64,000 bases of DNA from Nitrospirota bacterium (GCA_029261135.1 JAJDBX010000018.1:1-64000), one strand, 5' to 3'. Numbered from the stretch's first letter, positions 9,258 to 18,099 are shown. The notes: generated by a model from the letters alone, not told the origin. Made by a program: numbers and translations.

Positions 9258-10181
9258 ATGACATATGTGAAGAATATAGGGGTCTCCCGGAATCGGGAGA
9301 CCCCTTCTACGTTGACCTCTAAAAAATCCTCCGGCCTGTGGCGTTGTGGCGACTACCTGCTCAACTATAAAAAGCGTCCGCTGATTATGGGTGTGCTTAA
9401 TGTGACACCCGATTCTTTTTCGGACGGAGGCGATTATTTCGAGACAGAGGCGGCGTTCAAGCATGCACTCCAACTTGTGGAAGAAGGGATTGATATTATC
9501 GATATTGGTGGAGAATCTACCCGTCCAGGGGCTTTGTCGGTTCCTTTTGAGGAAGAGCTCAGTCGTGTCCTTCCGATTATTAAGAAGATTGTAAAAAAGA
9601 TCTCAATCCCGATTTCAATAGATACTAGAAAACCTGAAATTGCAATACAGGCTATTGAAGCAGGGGCATCCATTATTAATGATGTCAGCGGGATTAATGC
9701 GAACCCTGAGATGTTGTCTGTTGCGGCGTCAAGAAATAAAGCCGGCCTTATTTTCATGCATGCCAAAGGAAGCCCTGAAACGATGCAGAAATCACCGCGT
9801 TATCGGGATGTGGTTTCTGAAATTTATGACTTTTTTATGGCTCAGATCATAAAGGCCACTGAGTTCAAGATTTCAAGAAACCGGATTGCCATCGATCCTG
9901 GCGTCGGCTTCGGAAAAACGCTCAAACACAACTTGAGTATCATTCATCACCTGGATAAGTTTTCAGCATTGGGTGTTCCGGTGATGTTGGGTCCATCGAG
10001 AAAGTCTTTTATCGGAAAACTGCTTGATCTTCCTGCTTCTGAACGGCTTGAAGGCACCGCTGCTGCTGTTGCCATTGCTGTTTTTCAAGGGGCAAATATA
10101 TTGAGAGTACATGATGCGGGTGAAATGAAACGGGTGGTTCTTATTGCTGAAGCCATTAGAAAACAAAAGGATTCTTCATAA
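9258..10181 (+). CDS. folP: Dihydropteroate synthase
   Basis: Joins p-aminobenzoate to the pterin pyrophosphate in folate synthesis; the sulfonamide target. Signatures include IMGVLNVTPDSFSDGG, IDIGGESTRPGA, IDTRKPEIA, INDVSGI, IDPGVGFGK and MLGPSRKSFIG. The first part of the frame (9258 to about 9311) encodes a hairpin rather than family sequence and has no Shine-Dalgarno. A TTG at 9312 (MTSKKSSGLWRCGDYLLNY) gives a normal N-terminus. The product is clear, the start is not: 9258 is the outer limit and 9312 the likelier start. It converges with the aminopeptidase gene 11 bases away. Confidence 0.93.
   Translation: MTYVKNIGVSRNRETPSTLTSKKSSGLWRCGDYLLNYKKRPLIMGVLNVTPDSFSDGGDYFETEAAFKHALQLVEEGIDIIDIGGESTRPGALSVPFEEELSRVLPIIKKIVKKISIPISIDTRKPEIAIQAIEAGASIINDVSGINANPEMLSVAASRNKAGLIFMHAKGSPETMQKSPRYRDVVSEIYDFFMAQIIKATEFKISRNRIAIDPGVGFGKTLKHNLSIIHHLDKFSALGVPVMLGPSRKSFIGKLLDLPASERLEGTAAAVAIAVFQGANILRVHDAGEMKRVVLIAEAIRKQKDSS
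9279..9304 (+). terminator. Perfect 11-bp hairpin between ftsH and folP
   Basis: GGGGTCTCCCG, loop GAAT, CGGGAGACCCC: a perfect 11-bp GC-rich stem with a 4-base loop, followed by TTCT rather than a clean T tract. It could be a weak or attenuating terminator, or an mRNA-processing or stabilising hairpin after ftsH. It lies inside the longest version of the folP frame, which bears on the folP start. Confidence 0.5.
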
Positions 10182-10192
10182 TAAATGCTATT

Positions 10193-12760
10193 TCAGAAGA
10201 CTTTTTTGAAGTTGTCATCCACATTTTCTGAAAGCCACTCTGAGAGAGTATCAGACTGAAGTTTTTTAAACTGAACGCCAAGACGGATAAATTCTAAGGT
10301 TTGTGCCAAAGTCCGTTCACCCAGGCCTGCACGATTTTCAGGATCATCAAAAAAGGTCTGTACATCATCGTGCCACTCTGTAGACCAGAGTGACCTCGCT
10401 GCTTGAATCATGCGTTGTGCCCCAATACTTCCCCCTTTTTTGCTAAGTGCGACCCAATGGGTTTTAACATAGTCCCAGCTCTCAGCCTGCACTGCGCAAT
10501 TTGTAAGCAGTGAGCGAATCGGTTTCCAAACATCTTGAGGGCGGACTTTTGCTGAAAGCGCGAAATCAATTACTGCTCGTGCCAAGGCAGGTTTGTTGAA
10601 CTCGCACATCGCCAATAAATATTGATCGCGCATTTCGGGTGTTTTGCTATTTTCAAATTTGTCGATAAATTTCTCAAAGCGTTTTCCGCCGTCTGAACGT
10701 GCACAAAGCCTCAACAAGGATGTCACCAATGTGGGGTCAATCGATTTGGGTTTAGAAAGATATCGCATCTGACGCCGGGGTAGTTCTGAGAGAATCTCTT
10801 CATCCTGCGCCAATGTCCCCATGGTCCAAAGGAGGTTGGCGCGCATGAGTTTTTGTTCGTCATCCTCTCCAGGGGCGGCATCCCAGCCCAGCCTTTCCCA
10901 AGTGGGATTCAATAATTTGTAAACAAATATGGCGAAGCGACTCTGATCAGTTGATTTTACCAGTTGACCGGACAACAACTCTAAATAGTTGCAGATCTCA
11001 GAGACAAGCACACGTGTGAGATCCCCTTTAAAGTGGCTTATCGTTTCCATAAAGACTGAAAAGGCAAGATCCCCACGGCGACTTAAGGCCCAAATGTTTC
11101 CTAAAAACCCGATTTTTTCAGTGGGAGACAGTACTTCAGAAACTACTTTTGGCAGTATCTCCATTAAGTCAGGTTCATAGTCTGTTCGGTAAAAACCAGT
11201 TTCATCTGCATTGCCGTATACCCACTGAACCGGACCTTTCGAAGGAATTGAGACATCAATTCCTTTCTCTTTTAGAACCCTATGTTCGACTTGGATGCCG
11301 TCATCATCGCAATATTTGATCCTCAGAGGGATTGGCCAGGGGGCCGTGTCATATTTTGCACCTGCAGTAAAGCGTTCTTGTGAAAGGCAAAGATGTTTTA
11401 AATCTCCATTTTTAGAAGCGATATGGAGAATCGGGAAACCAGGACGTGAAAACCAGTCTTTCGCAATATTGGCAAGGGGTTGGCCTGAAACCGATTCTAA
11501 AACAGCCCAGAGATCCGATGCGGTGGCATTTTTGTATTGATAGCGCTTCATGTAAATTCGAATGCCGTTACGAAACGTTTCTTCCCCCAAAAACTGTTCA
11601 AGCATCCGGAGACAAGCGCCGCCTTTTTCATAGGTTAAGACATCAAATATTTCTTCAATTTCAGAGGGACTGGAAACTTCAGAATGGATCGGACGACTAT
11701 TTTCAAGGGCATCGAGTGTCAAAGGGATTTCTTTTTCTTGTTGAAAAGTCTGCCAGAAGTCCCATTCCGGTCGCCAATCATCCACAATTTTGCAAGCCAG
11801 CCAGGTCGCAAAGGACTCATTCAACCAGAGATCGTCCCACCAAACCATTGTAACGAGGTTTCCAAACCACTGGTGTACAATTTCATGGGTGATCACGCTC
11901 GCAACACGCCGTTGTGTTTCGGTTGAAGAAAGGGATTCTTCCAACAAGAGGCATGAATCACGGAAAAAGATCGCTCCCCAATTTTCCATGGCCCCCATGG
12001 CAAAATCAGGCACACTCACTAAGTCGAGTTTTGGGATAGGGTATGGCAAGGAAAAATAGTTATTCAAGCGCGGGAGAACGGCTTCACAGACCTTCAGCGC
12101 GAAATGCCCGAGTTCTAGCTGTCCTGGACTGGTCAAAATTGAGACAGTGGTTGTCCCAATTTGAATCTCTTTTTTTTCAAAGCGAGCAATAGCCAGTGCG
12201 AGAAGGTAGGTGGACATCAGGGGTGTCTCATCAAATGTAATTTTTTTAAGTCCTCCTATGATCTTTTCATCAATGATGGGCATGTTTGAAATGCTATCTA
12301 GATCTAAGGGGATGGTGACTGAAAGACGAAAGCGGGCTTTCATCTTTGGTTCATCAAAACAAGGAAACATTCGTCTTGCGTCTGTGGCTTGAAATTGTGT
12401 GAAAGCGAAAGTTTCTCCTCCTGTTTTGGTCTCGTACAAACCCCGCATTTGTTGGTTCAACTTTCCAGAAAATTCGAGGAAGAGTGTTGTTTCTTGAGTT
12501 TGAATCTTTTCTGGAAAAGAAATCGTAATGGTTTCAGAGGAAGTGTCTTCCTGGATTTTCCCAGAAATTCCCCCAAGTAGAACAGAGCCGATATTTAAAT
12601 CCAGAGCATGTAGGGTAATTTGTTTGAAAGGATGTTGAATTAAAAGATCAATACAAACTGTGCCAAAAAAAGTTTTTTCTTCTGGCGCAGTTTGTAGATC
12701 AATTGTGTAGCAAATTGGAAGGATTTCATCCGAGAGACGAGCAGAATTGGACATCGACAT
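10193..12760 (-). CDS. M1-family zinc aminopeptidase
   Basis: Removes N-terminal residues from peptides. The N-terminal beta-saddle domain is followed by the thermolysin-like catalytic domain with GAMENWG near residue 255, then HEIVHQWFGN near 290 with the third zinc ligand in WLNESFA. The C-terminal half is the helical ERAP1-C-like region with quasi-repeats. At about 855 residues it resembles the tricorn-interacting/puromycin-sensitive branch more than classical PepN. There is no signal peptide, so it is probably cytoplasmic. The frame opens at TTG 12781, but ATG 12760 is preceded by AAAGAG at good spacing and I use it. It converges with folP. Confidence 0.9.
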   Translation of the reverse strand: MSMSNSARLSDEILPICYTIDLQTAPEEKTFFGTVCIDLLIQHPFKQITLHALDLNIGSVLLGGISGKIQEDTSSETITISFPEKIQTQETTLFLEFSGKLNQQMRGLYETKTGGETFAFTQFQATDARRMFPCFDEPKMKARFRLSVTIPLDLDSISNMPIIDEKIIGGLKKITFDETPLMSTYLLALAIARFEKKEIQIGTTTVSILTSPGQLELGHFALKVCEAVLPRLNNYFSLPYPIPKLDLVSVPDFAMGAMENWGAIFFRDSCLLLEESLSSTETQRRVASVITHEIVHQWFGNLVTMVWWDDLWLNESFATWLACKIVDDWRPEWDFWQTFQQEKEIPLTLDALENSRPIHSEVSSPSEIEEIFDVLTYEKGGACLRMLEQFLGEETFRNGIRIYMKRYQYKNATASDLWAVLESVSGQPLANIAKDWFSRPGFPILHIASKNGDLKHLCLSQERFTAGAKYDTAPWPIPLRIKYCDDDGIQVEHRVLKEKGIDVSIPSKGPVQWVYGNADETGFYRTDYEPDLMEILPKVVSEVLSPTEKIGFLGNIWALSRRGDLAFSVFMETISHFKGDLTRVLVSEICNYLELLSGQLVKSTDQSRFAIFVYKLLNPTWERLGWDAAPGEDDEQKLMRANLLWTMGTLAQDEEILSELPRRQMRYLSKPKSIDPTLVTSLLRLCARSDGGKRFEKFIDKFENSKTPEMRDQYLLAMCEFNKPALARAVIDFALSAKVRPQDVWKPIRSLLTNCAVQAESWDYVKTHWVALSKKGGSIGAQRMIQAARSLWSTEWHDDVQTFFDDPENRAGLGERTLAQTLEFIRLGVQFKKLQSDTLSEWLSENVDDNFKKVF

Positions 12761-12820
12761 ACTTTTCTCTTTATTACTCAAATAAAGAAAAAGCGGAAAA
12801 AAGGTCGATCACCAAGAGGC

Positions 12821-13576
12821 TTATCTCCTTTTGGCAAGAAATTCTTTTCGATAAATTGAAGGGGAAAGTCCGACTTTATTCTGAAAGACTTTGCAGAAAT
12901 ATCCTTGGTCTGAAAATCCAACCTCGCTACTGACTTGCTTAATAATGCGATGAGGATCTTTCAGTAATTGAGTTGCACGAAATATTCGGATTTCGATGAG
13001 ATAATCATGAAAACCGATGGTGCATTCTTCTTTGAATGAGGCAGAAAGATACTTAGGGTGTAGAGAAACCGCCTGGCCAACCCCTTCAAGTGAAAGGCCC
13101 GGTGAGTTGTGGTGGCGATCAATATATTGGACAGCTCTAAAAATTTTAATCGAAAGAGAGTGGATTGGGATGTTCAGGGTTTCGTGAACCTGTTGAAATG
13201 GATTGGTCCCAACGAGCCGCGCAATTTTTTGCTCTAAATGTTCATTGTTCCAGGGTTTATCAATGAACCCATGAGGCCGGACGTCAAGCATCTGTGCCAA
13301 TAATTCTTTGGTTCCATAGGCACTGATAAAAAGAATGGGTGTAACCCGGTCTTCTTTTCGGATTTTTTTAAAAAGCTCAATTCCATCAAGATCGGGAAGG
13401 CGATAGTCTAAAATAATCAGGTTGAATTCTTTTCGTTGTTTCAAGATGTAAAGGGCGTCTTCGGCCCGCTCTACACAAACCAGTTCATATTTCCCCTCGA
13501 ACAAGAGCTTGAATGCGTTCAATATTGAGGGGTCGTCATCAACGAGAAGAATTACCTTTTTCAATGTTTCCGTCAT
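12821..13576 (-). CDS. Response regulator with AraC-type DNA-binding domain
   Basis: The REC domain (about residues 7-120) has the acidic pair D13-D14, phospho-acceptor D57 (LIILDYRLP), S85 and K107 (FIDKPW), so it looks phosphorylatable. A C-terminal AraC/XylS double helix-turn-helix (about 150-251) ends with SSEVGFSDQGYFCKVFQNKVGLSPSIYR, split around residue 230. AraC-output regulators are less common than NarL or OmpR types. No kinase lies on the same strand; the nearest is the divergent Rossmann-type kinase at 14141, a plausible but unproven partner. Start is ATG 13576. It ends 61 bases upstream of the aminopeptidase start. Confidence 0.88.
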   Translation of the reverse strand: MTETLKKVILLVDDDPSILNAFKLLFEGKYELVCVERAEDALYILKQRKEFNLIILDYRLPDLDGIELFKKIRKEDRVTPILFISAYGTKELLAQMLDVRPHGFIDKPWNNEHLEQKIARLVGTNPFQQVHETLNIPIHSLSIKIFRAVQYIDRHHNSPGLSLEGVGQAVSLHPKYLSASFKEECTIGFHDYLIEIRIFRATQLLKDPHRIIKQVSSEVGFSDQGYFCKVFQNKVGLSPSIYRKEFLAKRR

Positions 13577-14140
13577 CGAATGTGCACCTCTTCTTTAGTT
13601 TCTTTCAAATGGATAATGAGATAGCTCAAGTTAAAAATCCTCTGTATTTCCCTCTAGCAAATTGGGATCCGGCCTTTTTGCCCCGTCTTGAACACAACGG
13701 AATGAGCAGTTGAGCTGTGTACTCTAACATAAAAACCATATTTGTTAAAGTGGATCTAGATCGATATCCCCGAATAAACCAAGGAAGTTTTCTTCTAAAC
13801 TGAAGGGAAAAGCCAACATACACAAAAGAAAATATAGAAAAAAGATTTTATCCATCTTAAACTCGGGGATTATAATGACACTTTTTTGAGGAGATAATAT
13901 TGACCACTTTTCCATCATATACAAATTTATCCTCAAGGTTAAAGAAAAAAATTAAAAAAAATCACAATATTTTATTTTTTGACCAAATGACATCGAAATA
14001 CGGTCATCTTGAACCTGGAGAAACTCGGTGCTAGACTTCCGATGCGGTGAACCTGTATTCACTTAAAGAACTCTTCGACGATTTGATGGGCACAGCAATG
14101 ACACTGTGCTCATCCTTAGTTGACTCATGAGAACCTGGAT
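13577..14140. other. AT-rich divergent intergenic region
   Basis: About 560 bases between the AraC-type regulator (minus) and the Rossmann-type kinase (plus). Short minus-strand frames around 13626-13936 lack ribosome-binding sites and family features, so I do not call genes. The stretch 13930-13985 is A/T-rich with runs. It is the natural place for promoters and binding sites of both regulators, but I can point to no defined operator. Confidence 0.5.
14009..14037 (+). promoter_or_regulatory. Possible promoter for the kinase-regulator pair
   Basis: TTGAAC (14009-14014) and TAGACT (14032-14037) are separated by 17 bases, about 100 bases upstream of the kinase ATG. Each box matches consensus at four positions. 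Weak evidence. Confidence 0.25.
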
Positions 14141-15187
14141 ATGACTAGAGTTGCGATAATTGGCGCAGGGATGGGGGGAATTTCACTTCTAGAAATTTTC
14201 CATAATGACCCTCTTGTTCGAATTGTCGGGATTGTTGATGTGGATAAGGATGCACCCGGCATCAAGCTTGCCAAGAAGTTAAAAATTCCTGTCGCCCAAG
14301 ATTATAAACGTCTGCTAAAATCTAAAAAAGCCGACCTTGTGATTGACGTCACTGGGAATCAAGGCATAGAGGATTCTCTGCATGCCACACTTCCGCCGAG
14401 ATTGGCCATCATCGGAGGGCCTTCAGCCAAATTTATGTGGCAATTGATCGAAGAGCGCATCAAGAGCAAAGAAAAAATAGAACGGCATTTGCTGGAGTAT
14501 CAATCGCTTTACAAGCTTTACGTCAAGGAGGTTGAGCTGGCCATTGCAGAGGAACGAACACGTATTGCTTGTGATATCCATGATGGATTGGTTCAAACCT
14601 TGGCTGGACTCAACTACCATATTGAGTATTGTATCGATCAGATTGAGAAAAATAAGCGCGGTGCGCTTAGGTCGATTAAAGAGACACAGAAACTCTTAAA
14701 AGGAAGTATCACTGAAGCAAGGGATGTGGTTTTTAATCTTCGACCCCTCTTACTGGATCAATCCGGTTTATACCACGCGCTGGCCAAGTATATGAAAACC
14801 TACGAAAAACAGTACAAGATTCAAACCAAGCTCAAAACTTCAGGAGGTGAATCGAAAATTTCATCTGAAGCCAAGGTTTTTATTTTTCGCATTATTCTTG
14901 AAGCATTGGCTAATGTTCAAAAGCACTCAGGCGCAAAAGAGGTCAAGGTTGAAGTCCATTCTAAAAAAGAGCTTTTAAGGGCCTCCATACGAGATAATGG
15001 GATCGGTTTTCAATCAACAAAATCCAATATTCGATCTGAAGATCAGAACTCTTTTGGTCTTGAAGCCATTTCTGAGCGAGCGCGCTTGTTAGGAGGAATT
15101 GCCAATATTCACAGTCAGGTGGGCAAGGGAACAACCGTGTCCTTTGAGATCCCCTTGCCCAAAGGAACCTATGCTAGAGAAAGTTAG
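14141..15187 (+). CDS. Cytoplasmic histidine kinase with N-terminal Rossmann-fold (NAD(P)-binding-like) sensor
   Basis: About 348 residues with no membrane segment. Residues 1-100 form a dinucleotide-binding-like domain: VAIIGAGMGGISLL (GxGxxG at 8-13), IVDVDKDAPG with an acidic residue at the end of strand 2 that would suit NAD(H), and VIDVTGN. A helical linker (about 104-140) leads to a HisKA_3-type dimerisation domain with RIACDIHDGLVQTLAGL (phospho-acceptor H147), then an HATPase domain with ALANVQKHSG and DNGIGF. The frame opens at TTG 14120; ATG 14141 begins the domain cleanly and is preferred. The NarL-type regulator starts inside its 3' end, so the two form a two-component pair. The ligand is unknown; a nicotinamide-redox signal is inference. 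Confidence 0.85.
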   Translation: MTRVAIIGAGMGGISLLEIFHNDPLVRIVGIVDVDKDAPGIKLAKKLKIPVAQDYKRLLKSKKADLVIDVTGNQGIEDSLHATLPPRLAIIGGPSAKFMWQLIEERIKSKEKIERHLLEYQSLYKLYVKEVELAIAEERTRIACDIHDGLVQTLAGLNYHIEYCIDQIEKNKRGALRSIKETQKLLKGSITEARDVVFNLRPLLLDQSGLYHALAKYMKTYEKQYKIQTKLKTSGGESKISSEAKVFIFRIILEALANVQKHSGAKEVKVEVHSKKELLRASIRDNGIGFQSTKSNIRSEDQNSFGLEAISERARLLGGIANIHSQVGKGTTVSFEIPLPKGTYARES

Positions 15188-15836
15188 ACTCTTAATTGCG
15201 GATGATCATCGTGTCGTTCGTGAAGGACTTGGAGCGATTCTCAAGACAAAAAAAGATATCGACCTCATCGGGGAAGCAACCAATGGACTTGAAGCGGTGG
15301 CCATGGCAAAAGAACTCAAGCCGGATGTGATCTTGATGGATATTTCGATGCCCAGATTAAACGGCATCCAAGCGACTCGGATGATCAAAAAGGTATCATC
15401 TCAAATCAGTATTGTTGCCCTCACCATGCATGATGATGATGCCACGATATTAGAACTGATAGAAGCGGGGATTGACGGGTATTTACTAAAAGACACGGAC
15501 TCTGCTGAAATTGTAAAAGCCATTCTCACGGTCCATAATGGAGAATCGGTCATTGATCCTCATATCACCAAGAAGATCTTGGACGAACTCAGGCGGAAAA
15601 ACCCATTTAAAAAAGAAGAGAAGCGGGAAAATAAGTATCACTTAAGTCCGAGGGAAGTGGAGGTATTGCAAGAAGTGGCAGGAGGAAATTCAAACAAAGA
15701 AATTGCCAATTCCCTAGACCTGAGTGAGAAAACGATCAAAAATCACCTCAGGAATATCTTTTCAAAAATGAAGGTCGATGACCGCACAAAAGCAGCCATT
15801 AAGGGCATTCAAGAGGGGTTTATCGACCTCAATTAG
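15171..15836 (+). CDS. NarL/LuxR-type response regulator
   Basis: Cognate output partner of the preceding kinase by overlap (17 bases). The REC domain has D11-D12, phospho-acceptor D57 (VILMDISMP), T85 and K107 (YLLKDTD). The C-terminal LuxR-type helix-turn-helix (about 150-212) includes LSPREVEVLQEVAGG, SNKEIANSLDLSEKTIKNHL and IFSKMKVDDRTKA. A longer frame from 15099 exists only because it overlaps the kinase; ATG 15171 gives the normal REC N-terminus (MLEKVRLLIADDH). HisKA_3 kinases normally pair with this class. Confidence 0.93.
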   Translation: MLEKVRLLIADDHRVVREGLGAILKTKKDIDLIGEATNGLEAVAMAKELKPDVILMDISMPRLNGIQATRMIKKVSSQISIVALTMHDDDATILELIEAGIDGYLLKDTDSAEIVKAILTVHNGESVIDPHITKKILDELRRKNPFKKEEKRENKYHLSPREVEVLQEVAGGNSNKEIANSLDLSEKTIKNHLRNIFSKMKVDDRTKAAIKGIQEGFIDLN

Positions 15837-15891
15837 AAGCCGAACAGGAATAACAATTACTGCAAAGCGGCTTAAGAACCTATAAAACAGA

Positions 15892-16215
15892 TTAAAGCAG
15901 GCCCTTTGCCGAAGTGTGGATCACAATCGCTTTCGCGAGCAAAAGTTGTTCTTTTTGTTCAAAAGTCACGACAACGGTATCGTTTACACTGACTTTATTG
16001 ATGAGGTCTTTTTTCGCAACAAATTCAATGGACTTCTGGGTCTCCGCATCAATCAAAGAAAGTGTGCCTTTAATAGGGTTGATCAGTCTGACGACACCCA
16101 TGTGTTTCTCAGGGCCGAGGTTGGAGCAGGCCGTCGCTATTATCGGCGTAAATACCAGGCCCATCATTGCGGCCACAACCAACATCATGTACTTTATTCT
16201 TGAGAGCTTTTTCAT
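15892..16215 (-). CDS. Small exported protein, possible OB/beta-barrel fold
   Basis: About 107 residues. It starts at ATG 16215, set by GGAGGGA upstream; the ATG 15 bases earlier lies within that ribosome-binding site. A signal peptide of about 30 residues ends ATAC, read either as signal peptidase I cleavage after ATA or as a weak lipobox. The mature part (GVVRLINPIKGTLSLIDAE, then VSVNDTVVVTFEQK) looks like the small beta-barrel of CusF-like or 'copper-binding/YdeI-like' periplasmic proteins, but the metal ligands I would expect are not evident. Last gene of the minus-strand envelope cluster, converging with the NarL-type regulator. Function unknown. Confidence 0.7.
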   Translation of the reverse strand: MKKLSRIKYMMLVVAAMMGLVFTPIIATACSNLGPEKHMGVVRLINPIKGTLSLIDAETQKSIEFVAKKDLINKVSVNDTVVVTFEQKEQLLLAKAIVIHTSAKGLL

Positions 16216-16278
16216 TGTTCTTCCCTCCATTTATAGCACTGATCGTAGGCCATTCTTTTCTAGAAGTCAACGGCCATT

Positions 16279-16452
16279 TTACGTTTGAAATGGGATGGCT
16301 TCGTCAATCAGCATGATTGGAATATCATCTCGAATCGGATAGGTCAGCTGGCAAGTGCCGCAAGTTAAACCTTCTTTTTTATCATTTAATTGGATTTCCC
16401 CTTTGCATTTTGGACAAGCCAAAATTTCCAATAAATCTTTACTGATGCTCAT
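16279..16452 (-). CDS. Trm112-family zinc-ribbon protein (UPF0434/YcaR-like)
   Basis: A 57-residue protein read directly from the sequence. It begins MSISKDLLEILACPKCKG and ends DEAIPFQT. The four cysteines C13, C16, C31 and C34 form two CxxC knuckles, and YPIRDDIPIML is the family signature. AAGGAGGAAAG precedes the ATG. Bacterial members are often encoded among LPS genes (next to lpxK or kdsB in enterobacteria), as here 15 bases after waaF-gmhB. The archaeal and eukaryotic Trm112 activates methyltransferases; the bacterial role is not settled. Confidence 0.9.
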   Translation of the reverse strand: MSISKDLLEILACPKCKGEIQLNDKKEGLTCGTCQLTYPIRDDIPIMLIDEAIPFQT

Positions 16453-16467
16453 GCTTTCCTCCTTATG

Positions 16468-18099
16468 TTAGCTCTGCTTTAGATTTTCATGGGTTTTTTG
16501 TTCTAAGATCCAATCAACGGCCTCGGGTAAATCCTTCGAGACATGGTCGGGTTTCTTTCCTGAATTGTTGAACGTCTTCAAGGTTTTTAGGCCCTCTCCC
16601 GTCTGTACCAAAATCGATGTGGCTTGCGCTTGAGGCAGAAAGGCATCGGCAAGCAATATATCGGCAGGTTTATCCCCAACTATATAGGATAAGGAATAAT
16701 CGACGGGGAAATCTAACAGGGCTTTTTTTATCATGCCTCCTGCAGGTTTTCGGCAGTCGCATGCCACCCAATCGGGGTGATGCGGACAATAATAAATGCC
16801 ATCAAGATAAGCCCCCTCCCTGGCAAGTAGGCCTTGCAGATAAAGATGGAGTTCTCCCACAAATATTTCAGGAAACAAGGAACGAGCCACCCCGGACTGG
16901 TTTGTCACCAGGATGACAGGAATATTTTTTTGATTCAGTTTTTTTATGGCTCTTGCCGTACCCGGAAACAAGGAAAAACCTTGAATCGAATCAATATAAC
17001 CCGAATCAGGATTCATGGTGCCGTCCCGGTCTAAAAAAACCGCTCCTTTTTTTTGGAGGGGGAGATTGAGTTGAATCGCCGCAGCTTTAAAAACGCTTTC
17101 TACAGAAAGCCCCTCCATGCAACGGTGATCAATCGGGCAAATGCGATGTCGACAGGGGGCACAATCGACCTTGTTTTGCACCATGATATCGTATTCCCCC
17201 TGAGAGAAAGAAGCCTGGGGATTTGTCGGGCCGAACACCGCAACTTGCGGGACATTTAACGCTGAGGCGACATGCATCGGACCTGAATCATTTGAAATAA
17301 AAAGACCGCAGGTTTTAATGCAAGCCATCATTTGTCGCAGGGATGTTTTGCCAGCCAACACCACTGCAGGCGACTTCATTTGTTGTTGAATTTTTTTTGC
17401 AATCTCAATCTCAAATTTCCCGCCAAAAATAAGAATCTCAGCTTCGTACCGTTCTCCCAATTGATCAGCCACTTCGGCAAAGCGATCCGGCAACCACCGT
17501 TTTGCTGTCCCATACGCGGCGCCCGGATTGATGCCAATGACTAAGCGAGAAGTCAATACCCCGAGCGACTTTAAAAAAATACGGGCTTCAGCCCGTTCAT
17601 TGGAAGTGAGCACGAGGTAAGGGTCTCTTTTTTTTATTTCTTCATGTCCTGATGAAACATTCGCGATGAGCTGTAACAAAGAAAAATAGGCATCAGAACG
17701 ATGGATTGGCGCCTCTTTTTTATTGAGAGACTGTGTTAAAAAAAGACGCCTGCCGTCTGTGGCATATCCCAGGCGTTGGGGGATGCCTGCAAAAAAAGCG
17801 AGTAATGCGGCTTCGAACGCATTTTGAAGTAGTAAAGCCATATTGAATTGTTCAGTTTTTAACAATCGGCTCAAGCGCCAAAGTCCGAAGATGCCATGAT
17901 GTTTCCCAGGATCTTCATATAAGATGATTCGGTCAATATCGGGGTGCTGTTCAAAAACAGCGGCGATCACAGGTTTTGCCAACAGTACAATTTCAGCCTC
18001 ATGAAATCGACGTCGAAGGGCCGATAGGCTTGGGGTTGCCATGACGGCATCGCCAATCCAGTTCGGGGCGCGCACAAGAATTTTTTGTATTTTGATCAC
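16468..18099 (-). CDS. waaF-gmhB: Fused ADP-heptose:LPS heptosyltransferase and heptose-bisphosphate phosphatase
   Basis: Two LPS inner-core activities in one 543-residue chain. Residues 1-345 are a glycosyltransferase family 9 heptosyltransferase (RAPNWIGDAVMATPSL, INPGAAYGTAKRWLP, FISNDSGPMHVASAL, AVFGPTNP). Residues 350-535 are a HAD phosphatase of the GmhB type: FLDRDGTMNPD with nucleophile and acid D357/D359, LVTNQSGVARS, the zinc-loop CPHHPDWVACDCRKP, and IVGDKPADILLA. GmhB dephosphorylates heptose 1,7-bisphosphate before ADP-heptose formation. WaaF/WaaC/WaaQ subtype is uncertain from sequence alone. It starts on the base next to the acyltransferase stop. Confidence 0.92.
   Translation of the reverse strand: MIKIQKILVRAPNWIGDAVMATPSLSALRRRFHEAEIVLLAKPVIAAVFEQHPDIDRIILYEDPGKHHGIFGLWRLSRLLKTEQFNMALLLQNAFEAALLAFFAGIPQRLGYATDGRRLFLTQSLNKKEAPIHRSDAYFSLLQLIANVSSGHEEIKKRDPYLVLTSNERAEARIFLKSLGVLTSRLVIGINPGAAYGTAKRWLPDRFAEVADQLGERYEAEILIFGGKFEIEIAKKIQQQMKSPAVVLAGKTSLRQMMACIKTCGLFISNDSGPMHVASALNVPQVAVFGPTNPQASFSQGEYDIMVQNKVDCAPCRHRICPIDHRCMEGLSVESVFKAAAIQLNLPLQKKGAVFLDRDGTMNPDSGYIDSIQGFSLFPGTARAIKKLNQKNIPVILVTNQSGVARSLFPEIFVGELHLYLQGLLAREGAYLDGIYYCPHHPDWVACDCRKPAGGMIKKALLDFPVDYSLSYIVGDKPADILLADAFLPQAQATSILVQTGEGLKTLKTFNNSGKKPDHVSKDLPEAVDWILEQKTHENLKQS

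Noticed and set aside
13626-13936. Two short minus-strand frames in the AT-rich regulator gap
   Set aside because: No ribosome-binding sites, overlapping each other, no recognisable sequence.
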